From assembly GCA_012033205.1 (NCBI GenBank), contig JAAUSO010000057.1, forward strand, positions 1 to 38,955: DNA of 38,955 nucleotides. The letters run 5' to 3'. The translations under genes were made by a program, and so were the position numbers. Position 1 is the first letter of the stretch; the number at the start of each line of letters is the position of its first letter. The stretch comes from Richelia sp. SL_2_1. Its GTDB lineage: Bacteria; Cyanobacteriota; Cyanobacteriia; Cyanobacteriales; Nostocaceae. Shown in pieces: positions 27,354 through 35,328 of the stretch. The notes under the pieces were generated by a model, which had not been told where the DNA came from, ran no database searches, and saw nothing but the letters and a program-made list of their open reading frames with translations.

Positions 27354-27414
27354 AAATGTTCTAACAATACAACTAGAGCTACTGTTATAACAACATAAAA
27401 ATAGACCAAATTAA

Positions 27415-28254
27415 TCATTTGGTCACTAAAATCCTAAGAAGTCGGGTTTTTATAGAAAAACCCGACTTCTTAAGAATTTGCGAAACTGCTCGTTGTTGCA
27501 AATTTAATTGAGTGCGATCGCCACTTTTTGGTTCGAGTACTTCTGCTGCAATATTGTGTTGTTGTAACAGCAAACGAAAATCTGCAACGGTTCCCTCTGG
27601 CTTAATAAAGTTGATTAGCAATCCTTCAAAGGTGACATCACCACCTGCGGCTGTTGGTAACATTATTTGAGGTTCTAACCATTTAGCAACTTCTAAAGCT
27701 TTTTCTTTACCTTTAATAATTGGTCCAATGAATGGTAAACCTAAATCTATCAATGGGGTGATGACAACATCTATGGGAGCAGATTTTTTTAACGATTCCG
27801 AATGATAACCATGAGGTTCGTAGTAAAGAGTAAAACCGCTTTCCAGTTCTTTAAGAATATAGCCGTTTTCTACCGAAGTCGGACCGATAGGAGAACCGGG
27901 AACTGCTGTAATTTCCACATTACCGTTAAGAGTAAATTTTTCACCGTGAGCCAGAGTATTTACTTGCTGGTAGTTTAGTTGATTGACGACTTTCGCAGCA
28001 TTTACGGAAGCGACAACGGGAATATTGCGATCGAGTTGTTTTAAAGTAGGTGGATGAGCATGGTCTTCCAAACCTTGAGATAGCAATATCAGGTCAATTT
28101 TTTCCGGTATGGCACGTTCTTGAGGACGAGAACCTTTAAACAGCCAATCTAAATTACCAAAAGTTAACGAACCAACGAGCCAAGGGTCAATTAATATATT
28201 TTGACCACCAATTTCCACCAACCAACTATTGCTGTCTAAATAAGTTAAGTACAT
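27415..28254 (-). CDS. Metallo-beta-lactamase-fold protein (UlaG-like)
   Basis: 279 residues. The start MYLTYLDSNSWLVEIGGQNI, LIDPWL is typical of the UlaG-like branch of the fold. The metal motif is altered: LLSQGLEDHAHPPTL replaces HxHxDH, keeping the Asp-His pair and the later His but losing the first His. Later residues PGSPIGPTSVENGY and YYEPHGYH match the fold. Such variants are widespread in cyanobacteria and plants, with unclear substrates; the metal content here is uncertain. The last ~20 codons run through a perfect palindromic repeat and encode LKKSGFSIKTRLLRILVTK, so the native C-terminus has probably been replaced. Upstream of the exonuclease gene on the same strand. Confidence 0.85.
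   Translation of the reverse strand: MYLTYLDSNSWLVEIGGQNILIDPWLVGSLTFGNLDWLFKGSRPQERAIPEKIDLILLSQGLEDHAHPPTLKQLDRNIPVVASVNAAKVVNQLNYQQVNTLAHGEKFTLNGNVEITAVPGSPIGPTSVENGYILKELESGFTLYYEPHGYHSESLKKSAPIDVVITPLIDLGLPFIGPIIKGKEKALEVAKWLEPQIMLPTAAGGDVTFEGLLINFIKPEGTVADFRLLLQQHNIAAEVLEPKSGDRTQLNLQQRAVSQILKKSGFSIKTRLLRILVTK
27435..27472. repeat. Palindromic element inside the 3' end of the metallo-hydrolase gene
   Basis: Seventeen-base perfect arms (TAAGAAGTCGGGTTTTT at 27435-27451 and its complement at 27456-27472) with a four-base loop ATAG. It is the shortest-loop copy of the AGAAGTCGGG family and is read as protein on the minus strand. Confidence 0.9.
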
Positions 28255-28358
28255 TGCTTTTGTGGGAGTGAGCTTTTACTTATTATGAAGTACAAGTACC
28301 GTGCAAAATTAATTTAACATTTCGTTACGATGTAAAAAAAACCAATACATTGGTAACA

Positions 28359-28540
28359 TTATTCTCCGATCTTGGCTATCTGGAGTTCTAATCTGGCGCG
28401 ATCGTTTGTCTGATCACCATACCAGTGTGAAGCCAGATCACAGAGGTCGTAGAGGGGCTTAGATAACTCCTTACCACGTTCAGTCAATTCATAAGAAACT
28501 TGTGGTGGGATCGTACACTCATAGAATCCCAATGCACCGG
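28359..28540 (-). pseudogene. HxlR-family transcription regulator, C-terminal fragment
   Basis: On the minus strand the frame LGFYECTIPPQVSYELTERG, KELSKPLYDLCDLASHWYGD ends at TAA (28359-28361). The PPxVxYxLTxxGxxL block is the wing and following helix of the HxlR winged-helix family. The recognition helix and N-terminus are missing and no start exists, so this is a remnant. It lies beside a transposase fragment. Confidence 0.65.
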
Positions 28541-28581
28541 AACAAAGTCAAGCAATTGTGAGTTGCTAACGTCAGTTCCGA

Positions 28582-28692
28582 TTAAGACTCGGCAGCAGGA
28601 ATGACTGGCTTTCGGTCATCGGTATTGCCAGGAGTGAGGGTCATGTTGAGAAGTTCTCCGCGCTCATTCACGACCAGATGGGCAATGATAAA
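28582..28692 (-). pseudogene. Transposase fragment, IS982-like
   Basis: About 34 codons read [27 protein letters not shown] and end at TAA (28582-28584). HLVVNxxGELL...[11 protein letters not shown] is characteristic of the IS982-type DDE domain. Nothing else of the element remains and no terminal repeats are seen. Confidence 0.65.
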
Positions 28693-28700
28693 ATAACTTT

Positions 28701-28973
28701 ATGCAGTTCGATTGGGATAAAAATAAGGCAGCCCGCAATCAGTCAAAGCATGGAGTCTCCTTTGAGGAAGCAAAAACTGTTTTTGACGATCCTCTCTATG
28801 TTGACTTCTACGATCCAGACCACTCTCAGGATGAGGAGCGATACCTCATTGTTGGGGAGTCAAATCGAGGACGGTTGTTGATTGTATCGTATACTGAAAG
28901 AGGAGACTCAATTCGCCTCATTAGTGCAAGAGAAGTTACGCAAACCGAGCGAAAAGCTTATGAAGAGAGATAA
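28701..28973 (+). CDS. brnT: BrnT-family toxin
   Basis: 90 residues, RelE-like fold ribonuclease that halts growth by cutting mRNA when free of its antitoxin. The start MQFDWDKNKAARNQSKHGVS, FEEAKTVFDDP is diagnostic, as are RYLIVGESNRGRLLIVSYTE and IRLISAREVTQTERKAYEE. Its 3' end overlaps the antitoxin start by 14 bases, the toxin-first order usual for brnTA. The gene sits next to the dead regulator and transposase fragments, so it may have arrived with that mobile DNA. Confidence 0.92.
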   Translation: MQFDWDKNKAARNQSKHGVSFEEAKTVFDDPLYVDFYDPDHSQDEERYLIVGESNRGRLLIVSYTERGDSIRLISAREVTQTERKAYEER

Positions 28974-29223
28974 GTCAGAAATGGAAGACGATTTAAGGAC
29001 AGAGTATGACTTGAAGAGCTTGCGAGTCAGAAGATTAGGTTCAGGGCGAAAAAGTTTTGGCACAACAACAGTACGTCTAGAGCCAGATGTTGCTGAGATG
29101 TTTCCTAGTGCCGATGCAGTAAATGAAGCTCTGCGTTTTTTGCTCAGGGTGATGCAGCAAAACCAGGCACTTGCTCCTCAGACGCATGCTAGTACTGCGT
29201 TGGAGCCGACCGACGACAAGTAA
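28960..29223 (+). CDS. brnA: BrnA-family antitoxin
   Basis: 87 residues, starting at ATG 28960 inside the toxin's last codons. It has the order expected for BrnA: an acidic N-terminal toxin-binding part (MKRDKSEMEDDLRTEYDLKS), then SFGTTTVRLEPDVAEMFPSA, DAVNEALRFLLRVM, a ribbon-helix-helix DNA-binding domain. It neutralises BrnT and normally represses the pair. The frame is open upstream to 28882, but the short overlap with brnT and the family length favour 28960. Confidence 0.85.
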   Translation: MKRDKSEMEDDLRTEYDLKSLRVRRLGSGRKSFGTTTVRLEPDVAEMFPSADAVNEALRFLLRVMQQNQALAPQTHASTALEPTDDK

Positions 29224-29374
29224 TCGGCGAGTGCCAAAAGTTGTCTGCGGGGGCTCAACTTTACCCCTCTTGTTACACGCCGCCACAAATTATTTGGTTA
29301 ACTTGTGGCAATAGTGTTTGTTAGTCTTGTATTCTTTTTCCAGGTCATAGTTATAAATTATTTTCTTAGTTTTA

Positions 29375-29420
29375 AAAAATAACTCCCAATTACTAATTAC
29401 CAATTACCAATGCCCAATTA
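29375..29420. repeat. CAATTAC-type heptamer repeats upstream of uvrA
   Basis: Imperfect CCAATTA units at about 29386-29418. The BrnA-uvrA spacer (29224-29499) shows nothing else I can identify. Confidence 0.7.
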
Positions 29421-29499
29421 AGTACGATTGTTCTACCATAACAACAGTAAGGATAGTATTATTAATGATTGTCCCTTGCCGCCCTCACTCCCTGCTGAT

Positions 29500-32385
29500 A
29501 TGTCAGAAAATAAGTTAGCTGCATCCTTAAATGGACAACTTCCTAAATTTAATAATCAAAATACAATCCGTATTCGCGGTGCTAGGCAGCATAATTTAAA
29601 AAATGTTGATTTAGAAATACCGGCGCGTCAGTTAATTGTTTTTACCGGGGTTTCTGGTTCTGGAAAGTCTTCTTTGGCTTTTGATACGATTTTCGCTGAA
29701 GGGCAACGCCGTTATGTTGAGTCCCTGAGTTCCTATGCTCGGCAATTTTTGGGACAAATGGATAAGCCGGATGTGGAAGCGATTGAAGGTTTAAGTCCAG
29801 CAATTTCTATTGATCAAAAGTCCACTTCTCATAATCCGCGTTCGACTGTAGGAACTGTTACCGAAATTTACGATTATCTACGTCTGCTGTTTGGTCGGGC
29901 TGGTGAACCCCATTGTCCCATATGTGACAGGTCTATTGCTCCCCAAACGATAGATGAAATGGTCGATAAAATCATGGAGTTACCGGAACGTACTAAGTTT
30001 CAAATTCTCGCGCCGGTGGTTCGCGGCAAGAAGGGTACTCATGTTAAGTTATTATCTAGTCTGGCTTCTCAAGGTTTTGTCCGAGTTCGCATTGATGGAG
30101 AAGTGCGAGAACTTTCGGACTCGATAGAATTGGATAAAAAATATACTCATACGATAGAAGTTGTTATCGACCGCTTGATTAAAAAAGATGGAATTGAAGA
30201 GCGTTTGGTAGATTCACTTTCTACGTGTTTAAAACAATCAAACGGCATTGCAGTAATTATCTATACTCTAGCTGATGAGACAGAATCAACTAACCAAGAC
30301 CAAGAATTAGTATTTTCTGAAAACTTTGCTTGTCCTGAACATGGTGCGGTAATGGAAGAATTATCGCCGCGCTTATTTTCCTTTAATTCACCTTATGGTG
30401 CTTGTCCCAATTGCCATGGAATTGGCACATTAAAAAGATTTTCTGCTGAGCTAGTTGTACCCGATCCTCAAGTACCAATTTACGCTGCGATCGCGCCGTG
30501 GTCTGATAAGGATAATTCCTATTATTTAGAGCTACTTTACTCTTTAGGACAGGATTACGGCTTTGAGCTACAGACGCAGTGGCAAAATTTGACTCCGGAA
30601 CAGCAGGAGATCATTTTACAAGGAGAAGAGAAAGCACCGGAATCGGAACGTAGTAAGAAATTTAAAGGTGTGTTACCGATTTTACAGCGGCAGTATGAAG
30701 GTGGTTCGGAGTTAATCAAGCAAAAATTAGAACAATATATCATTGACCAGCCTTGTCCAGTATGCGATGGTAAAAAGTTGAAACCGGAAGCTTTAGCGGT
30801 AAGGTTGGGACAGTATAGAATCTTAGATTTAACCGGAGTTTCGATTCGGGATACTCAGGAAAGAATTAATAATTTACAGTTGAGTCAGCGTCAATTCCAA
30901 ATTGCAGACTTGGTATTACGAGAAATCAAAGCGCGGTTGCAGTTTCTCTTGGATGTCGGTTTGGATTACTTAACTTTAAATCGGACTGCGATGACGCTTT
31001 CGGGTGGTGAAGCGCAGCGAATTCGATTAGCAACACAAATCGGTTCGGGATTAACTGGGGTGCTGTACGTACTGGATGAGCCGAGTATCGGTTTGCACCA
31101 GCGTGACAACGGTAGATTGCTGCAAACTTTATTTAGATTGCGGGATTTGGGCAATACTTTGATTGTGGTAGAACACGATGAAGAAACAATCCGTGCTGCT
31201 GACCATGTAGTTGATATCGGTCCGGGTGCGGGTATTCACGGAGGACATATTGTCGCTCAAGGTGATTTACAAGCATTGTTAAATGCAGAAAATTCTTTGA
31301 CTGGTGCTTATTTATCGGGAAGGAGAGTAATTGCAACTCCTGCACAAAGAAGAGAAGGAAATGGCATAAATTTAGTCATTCAAAATGCTCGTTTGAATAA
31401 TTTGCGGAATATAGACGTAGAAATTCCTTTGGGTAAATTGGTAACGGTAACGGGTGTTTCAGGCTCTGGTAAATCAACTTTAGTCAACGAATTACTTTAT
31501 CCCGCACTGCAACACCATCTGAGTAAAAAAGTGCCGATGCCCAAAGAAATCGATGGTATAAAGGGGTTGAAAGCGGTTGATAAAGCAATTGTAATTGACC
31601 AATCTCCCATCGGTAGAACTCCTCGTTCCAACCCAGCAACTTATACGGGTATATTTGATGCAATTCGCACAGTATTTTCCGAAACCATTGAAGCCAAAGC
31701 GCGGGGTTATAAACCAGGTCAATTTTCATTTAACGTTAAAGGTGGACGTTGCGAAGCTTGTGCAGGACAAGGTGTCAACGTAATCGAAATGAATTTTTTA
31801 CCCGACGTTTACGTACAGTGTGAAGTTTGTAAAGGTGCTAGATATAACCGGGAAACGTTGCAGGTTAAATATAAAGATAAATCGATTTCCGATGTTCTCA
31901 ACATGACAGTTGAAGAAGCATTAGAATTTTTCATCAATATTCCTAAAGCTGCGAGCAAACTGCAAACTCTCGTAGATGTCGGTTTGGGATATGTACAACT
32001 CGGACAACCAGCCACAACTTTATCCGGTGGTGAAGCGCAACGGGTAAAATTAGCAACAGAATTATCTCGTAGAGCTACCGGGAAGACACTTTATTTAATC
32101 GACGAACCGACAACGGGATTATCATTTTACGACGTACATAAATTATTAGATGTACTGCAAAGATTAGTAGATAAAGGTAATTCAATATTAGTTATTGAAC
32201 ACAACTTAGATGTAATTCGTTGTGCAGATTGGGTAATAGATTTAGGTCCCGAAGGAGGAGATAAAGGAGGAGAAATTATTGCTGTGGGGACTCCGGAAGA
32301 TGTTGCAAATAATCAAAAATCTTATACGGGGAGGTATTTGAAGCAGGTATTAAAGCAGTATCCAGTTGTGGCTGTAAAGAAATAA
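29500..32385 (+). CDS. uvrA: Excinuclease ABC subunit A
   Basis: DNA-damage-recognition ATPase of nucleotide excision repair; loads UvrB. 961 residues from ATG 29500 ([14 protein letters not shown]). Two ABC modules each have Walker A (GVSGSGKSS and GVSGSGKST) and the signature LSGGEAQR, with Walker [11 protein letters not shown] and [10 protein letters not shown]. Zinc modules: CPICDRS; CPEHG...CPNCHG...CPVCDGK; and CEACAGQG...CEVCKG. The frame is open to a TTG at 29428, but those 24 residues are not conserved. Single gene, own promoter presumed. Confidence 0.97.
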   Translation: MSENKLAASLNGQLPKFNNQNTIRIRGARQHNLKNVDLEIPARQLIVFTGVSGSGKSSLAFDTIFAEGQRRYVESLSSYARQFLGQMDKPDVEAIEGLSPAISIDQKSTSHNPRSTVGTVTEIYDYLRLLFGRAGEPHCPICDRSIAPQTIDEMVDKIMELPERTKFQILAPVVRGKKGTHVKLLSSLASQGFVRVRIDGEVRELSDSIELDKKYTHTIEVVIDRLIKKDGIEERLVDSLSTCLKQSNGIAVIIYTLADETESTNQDQELVFSENFACPEHGAVMEELSPRLFSFNSPYGACPNCHGIGTLKRFSAELVVPDPQVPIYAAIAPWSDKDNSYYLELLYSLGQDYGFELQTQWQNLTPEQQEIILQGEEKAPESERSKKFKGVLPILQRQYEGGSELIKQKLEQYIIDQPCPVCDGKKLKPEALAVRLGQYRILDLTGVSIRDTQERINNLQLSQRQFQIADLVLREIKARLQFLLDVGLDYLTLNRTAMTLSGGEAQRIRLATQIGSGLTGVLYVLDEPSIGLHQRDNGRLLQTLFRLRDLGNTLIVVEHDEETIRAADHVVDIGPGAGIHGGHIVAQGDLQALLNAENSLTGAYLSGRRVIATPAQRREGNGINLVIQNARLNNLRNIDVEIPLGKLVTVTGVSGSGKSTLVNELLYPALQHHLSKKVPMPKEIDGIKGLKAVDKAIVIDQSPIGRTPRSNPATYTGIFDAIRTVFSETIEAKARGYKPGQFSFNVKGGRCEACAGQGVNVIEMNFLPDVYVQCEVCKGARYNRETLQVKYKDKSISDVLNMTVEEALEFFINIPKAASKLQTLVDVGLGYVQLGQPATTLSGGEAQRVKLATELSRRATGKTLYLIDEPTTGLSFYDVHKLLDVLQRLVDKGNSILVIEHNLDVIRCADWVIDLGPEGGDKGGEIIAVGTPEDVANNQKSYTGRYLKQVLKQYPVVAVKK

Positions 32386-32422
32386 AATAGGTATTTTATA
32401 TTTAATAAGGAGACTTATATTA

Positions 32423-32539
32423 ATGGAATTTATTTGGTCAGATTCTGGAGACAATAACCCCGCAGAGAGATTGATATGGAAATCTTTGAAAGAAGCTTTA
32501 GTGAATGATGAAGGAATTTGTTTATTCATATGCCTTTAA
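32423..32539 (+). pseudogene. Truncated small gene, possibly a NERD/helicase N-terminus
   Basis: ATG with an AGGAG 10-12 bases upstream, reading MEFIWSDSGDNNPAERLIWK, SLKEALVNDEGICLFICL and then a stop. The PAERxxWxxLKxAL pattern resembles the start of nuclease-related (NERD) domain proteins, which run on for hundreds of residues; here it ends at once, followed by a palindromic repeat. Probably a 5' remnant. The family guess is weak. Confidence 0.4.
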
Positions 32540-32586
32540 TCCAACCTACTAGTGCTTTACCCCATTAAATATGACTGGTTTTAACC

Positions 32587-32645
32587 GCAACCCGTCGGGG
32601 GTTATAAACCCCCGTCTAATAGCAAAAGTCCTATGAATAGGACTA
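32587..32645. repeat. Double-palindrome dispersed element
   Basis: CGGGGGTT-ata-AACCCCCG (32596-32614... arms 8 bases) and AGTCCTAT-ga-ATAGGACT (32627-32644) stand 12 bases apart. This pair of hairpins, with the CGTCTAATAGCAAAAGTCC-like linker, resembles repeats I know from other cyanobacterial genomes. Confidence 0.65.
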
Positions 32646-32698
32646 ATACCCAACCTATCAAAACTAATGGCATAGACCACTAGCTACATCAAATATTT

Positions 32699-33142
32699 CT
32701 AAATCCAAGATTCTACTGTTAAAGTTTTGACTTGTTGAATTCGCAAAAAGTCGCTATCTCTAGAAACGACAGTTAAATTATTTTCTAAAGCGATCGCAGC
32801 TATCCAAATATCGTTTTCATCAAAGCCTAAGTCGGTAACTTTAGATTTTCTCCGTTTACTTTTTTCTTTGGGTGCAAATTGATTAAATAAAGCTGCTTTT
32901 ATTTGACCATATATAGTTGCTGTTTCTTCTGTTATGCGGTAAATACGAATATCTTCTAAAAATTCCGCCAATTGTGCTAAATTAGTTTCCCTACGTTGGG
33001 ATTTTTCCATCATGAATGTGAGTTCACCCTGCACAATTACGCAGGTAAAAATATTATTTTCTCCAAGTTCATTAACGCGCCGGATAACATTTGGTTCACC
33101 TAAAATAATTGCACTACAATGATTAGTATCTAATAAATACAT
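32699..33142 (-). CDS. vapC: PIN-domain toxin (VapC type)
   Basis: 147-residue PIN-fold ribonuclease. Acidic metal-binding residues: Asp5 in MYLLDTNHCS, Glu39 in VIVQGELTFM, Asp in GFDENDIWIAAIALE, and Asp in VVSRDSDF. The order MYLLDTN...ENDIWIAA...VSRDxDF is standard VapC. The start overlaps the antitoxin stop by one base (TAATG), so translation is coupled. Toxin-antitoxin pairs of this kind are abundant in cyanobacteria; target RNA unknown. Confidence 0.92.
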   Translation of the reverse strand: MYLLDTNHCSAIILGEPNVIRRVNELGENNIFTCVIVQGELTFMMEKSQRRETNLAQLAEFLEDIRIYRITEETATIYGQIKAALFNQFAPKEKSKRRKSKVTDLGFDENDIWIAAIALENNLTVVSRDSDFLRIQQVKTLTVESWI

Positions 33143-33456
33143 TATTCAAATGGATTTTCTTCATCAAATTTAGCTTTGCCACGAGTAGCATATACTGATT
33201 GAAGACATTCCTCAAAATCGTCACCTTCCCAAGTTCCTGCGTGTCGGAGGATGGAACGTCCTGAAGCAGGACGGTATGTTAGTTGTTTTTGATTATCGTC
33301 ATCAATAGATTCACTTGAAGAAACAGGTTCTTGCTGTGCTATTTTTAACTGATGAATATGACTAGTTTTAATAGCGCGAATGAAATTAAGTGCTTCTGTA
33401 AACAATTCCGGTGGTAAAGTTTCTATTTCTTGAATTAATAATTCTTTGTTAGTCAT
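33142..33456 (-). CDS. Antitoxin of the VapC pair (DUF2281-like)
   Basis: 104 residues. The N-terminal MTNKELLIQEIETLPPELFT, EALNFIRAI is the DUF2281-like head found in many cyanobacterial antitoxins. A Ser/Asp/Gln-rich linker follows, and the C-terminal part SGRSILRHAGTWEGDDFEEC, LQSVYATRG is the usual toxin-binding tail (the RHAGTWxGDDxEE motif). It precedes and overlaps the toxin, the usual antitoxin-first order. Confidence 0.88.
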   Translation of the reverse strand: MTNKELLIQEIETLPPELFTEALNFIRAIKTSHIHQLKIAQQEPVSSSESIDDDNQKQLTYRPASGRSILRHAGTWEGDDFEECLQSVYATRGKAKFDEENPFE

Positions 33457-33480
33457 AAAACACTTCCAGTTATTCCCCTT

Positions 33481-33717
33481 TTATTGTATCGGAAAGTATG
33501 ATATGCCTCGGTCAATTACATTAATTTCAAGCAGATTAATAAGAATTAAAAAGTAAAATAAATTTTTCTGATAAACTTGAATCGCTGGTTGCCAATTATC
33601 AAAAGCACTGATGATTTTAAATCCAGCATTCTGAAATCCAAGTGATAAACCTCCACATCCAGCGAAAATATCAATTGCTTTTAAGTTTAATAATTTTCTG
33701 TCAATAGAAGATTGCAT
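33481..33717 (-). pseudogene. DNA (cytosine-5)-methyltransferase, 5' fragment
   Basis: The first ~50 codons read LLNLKAIDIFAGCGGLSLGF, QNAGFKIISAFDNWQPAIQV, YQKN, which are motif I and the start of motif II of C5-methyltransferases. Then homology ends and the frame runs through unrelated AT-rich codons to a stop at 33481. The catalytic PCQ loop and target-recognition domain are missing. The toxin-antitoxin pair begins 25 bases further on the same strand, as if the module had replaced the rest of the gene. Confidence 0.85.
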
Positions 33718-33899
33718 AATGGTATTTTCTAGATTACTTAAAACAATAGCCTTAATTTTGTATGTATCTTATTCTACCTAACTCATTCACATTCTCTTTA
33801 CATATTTAATCCCGATACGGAAGGTAGTAGAATGGAATTGTATAATTAAATAATCAATTATTAGCACAAAGTTAAATTAAACTTTAAATAAATCGTGTA

Positions 33900-34477
33900 A
33901 TGCAATTTACATCAAACTTAAAAAAATTTTACTAGCAACTTTTTTCGTAATCATCTTATATTTAATAATGGCATTTGCCCTACAAACTATAGGTTTAGAT
34001 AATGCTCAACAGTTTATTCAAGAAACTGGAGTATTGGCTCCTATAGTATTTATCGCATTATGTGCTGTGAGTTTAATTCTTGCACCTTTGAGCGGAAGTT
34101 CGTTATTTGTTGTTGGTGGAACGTTATTTGGTAAACATAATGCTTTTTTACTCAGTTATATAGCTACTCTTATTGGATGCAGTGCTAACTTTTGGATATC
34201 CAGAAAATTTGGCAGAAAAGTAGCTCAAAGATTTATCGGTAAAGCTAATTTAGATGAATTAGATAGATTTATTGATAGATTGAAAAGTAATCGTAGTATT
34301 TTTTATATAATAATAATTATGCCTCTTTCTCAAGATATAATTAGTTATGCGATTGGTTTAACTAAAATTAAATATACTCACTTTTTAATTGCTTTAATAT
34401 TAAGTAGTACTATAATTATTTCAGGGTATGTATATATTGGTTCTAGCATATTAGAAATGTTAATTCAGTCTAAATAA
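33900..34477 (+). CDS. TVP38/TMEM64 (DedA-like) membrane protein, start region frameshifted
   Basis: The clear part, from ATG 33968, is MAFALQTIGLDNAQQFIQET followed by the SNARE-associated/DedA core (LAPLSGSSLFVVGGTLFGKH, then NFWISRKFGRKVAQRF), with 169 residues and about five hydrophobic segments. Upstream the same frame reads ILLATFFVIILYLIMAFALQ, a first membrane helix, but has no start codon. In the neighbouring frame ATG 33900 gives MQFTSNLKK, and one extra A in the run of seven A (33920-33926) joins it to that helix, giving 192 residues, a usual length. I therefore place the native start at 33900. The family affects membrane lipid scrambling and envelope homeostasis. Confidence 0.75.
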
Positions 34478-34479
34478 AC

Positions 34480-35166
34480 CTAAATAAAAGTCAAAGCTGC
34501 TAAAATTACCACAGTTGGAATCAAAATATTATCAATTTCTTTGGGGCTACAAGCTTCCACTACCGTAGCAATTATAGTTAATAGTAAAATCCGCATAATA
34601 TTTAATTCACTTGGAATAATTAACCAAATAAAAAACACGCTTGCAGCAAAAGCAGCAACCAACATTGACACAGTTCCTTCTACACTTTTAGTGCTAAGTA
34701 CTTCATATTTCAACTTACCGTACCGAGAACCGATAATAGGTGCGATACCATCTCCCCAACCTAAAGTTGCGATCGCAATTATTCCCGGAAAGGTTTTATA
34801 AAACAAAGTACCGCAAATAGTTGCTACAATGACAAAGTATAAAGGACCTTTGAGAAGCTCGCTTTTATCTCCATTACGAGTCATAGTTTTAACAGCTTCA
34901 TCTTCATCGCTAGCAAACAAACCTTTATGTATCAAAAGAACTATCCACACCACAAAAATAGTCACATTCAGATATTTTGACCAGTTTGAATCATTATAAA
35001 GCGCTAAAAACCCAATTAAAGAACCCGCACCAATATGAGTAACTTTACGACTAATATCCGGTGATAAATTCAAGCGAGTTACACAGAAATTCATCACTGC
35101 GACAAGTCCGAAAACGTAAATAAATGTCAATGCAGTTACAATTAAATTTTGTAAAAAAGGAGTCAT
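34480..35166 (-). CDS. Phytol kinase-like (VTE5 / dolichol kinase family) membrane protein
   Basis: 228 residues with six to seven membrane helices. Family motifs are LSPDISRKVTHIGAGSLIGF near the N-terminus and GWGDGIAPIIGSRYGKLKYE with KSVEGTVSML in the centre, the nucleotide-binding part of CTP-dependent polyprenol/phytol kinases. In Synechocystis the homologue recycles phytol from chlorophyll breakdown for tocopherol synthesis, and the same is inferred here. It is convergent with the TVP38-type gene, three bases between stop codons. Confidence 0.87.
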   Translation of the reverse strand: MTPFLQNLIVTALTFIYVFGLVAVMNFCVTRLNLSPDISRKVTHIGAGSLIGFLALYNDSNWSKYLNVTIFVVWIVLLIHKGLFASDEDEAVKTMTRNGDKSELLKGPLYFVIVATICGTLFYKTFPGIIAIATLGWGDGIAPIIGSRYGKLKYEVLSTKSVEGTVSMLVAAFAASVFFIWLIIPSELNIMRILLLTIIATVVEACSPKEIDNILIPTVVILAALTFI

Positions 35167-35328
35167 TAACTTAAAATTAGCTTGAATTTATCATACCGTT
35201 TTTTACTAGCTTTTAGTTCCCTGACCAATTAGATTACACTTCTGTATATATTAACACCAGAATTCCTCTATATCCTCTTACTCTGCGTCCTCAGCGTCTA
35301 GTAAGGTTTATTATAATTAATCTTAAAA

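Noticed and set aside
27284-27418. N-terminal extension of the exonuclease up to 27418
   Set aside because: These codons come from GGGAATA heptamer repeats and the overlap with the metallo-hydrolase stop; the conserved domain begins right after ATG 27283.
29428-29499. Upstream TTG start of uvrA
   Set aside because: The 24 extra residues are not conserved; ATG 29500 fits the family.
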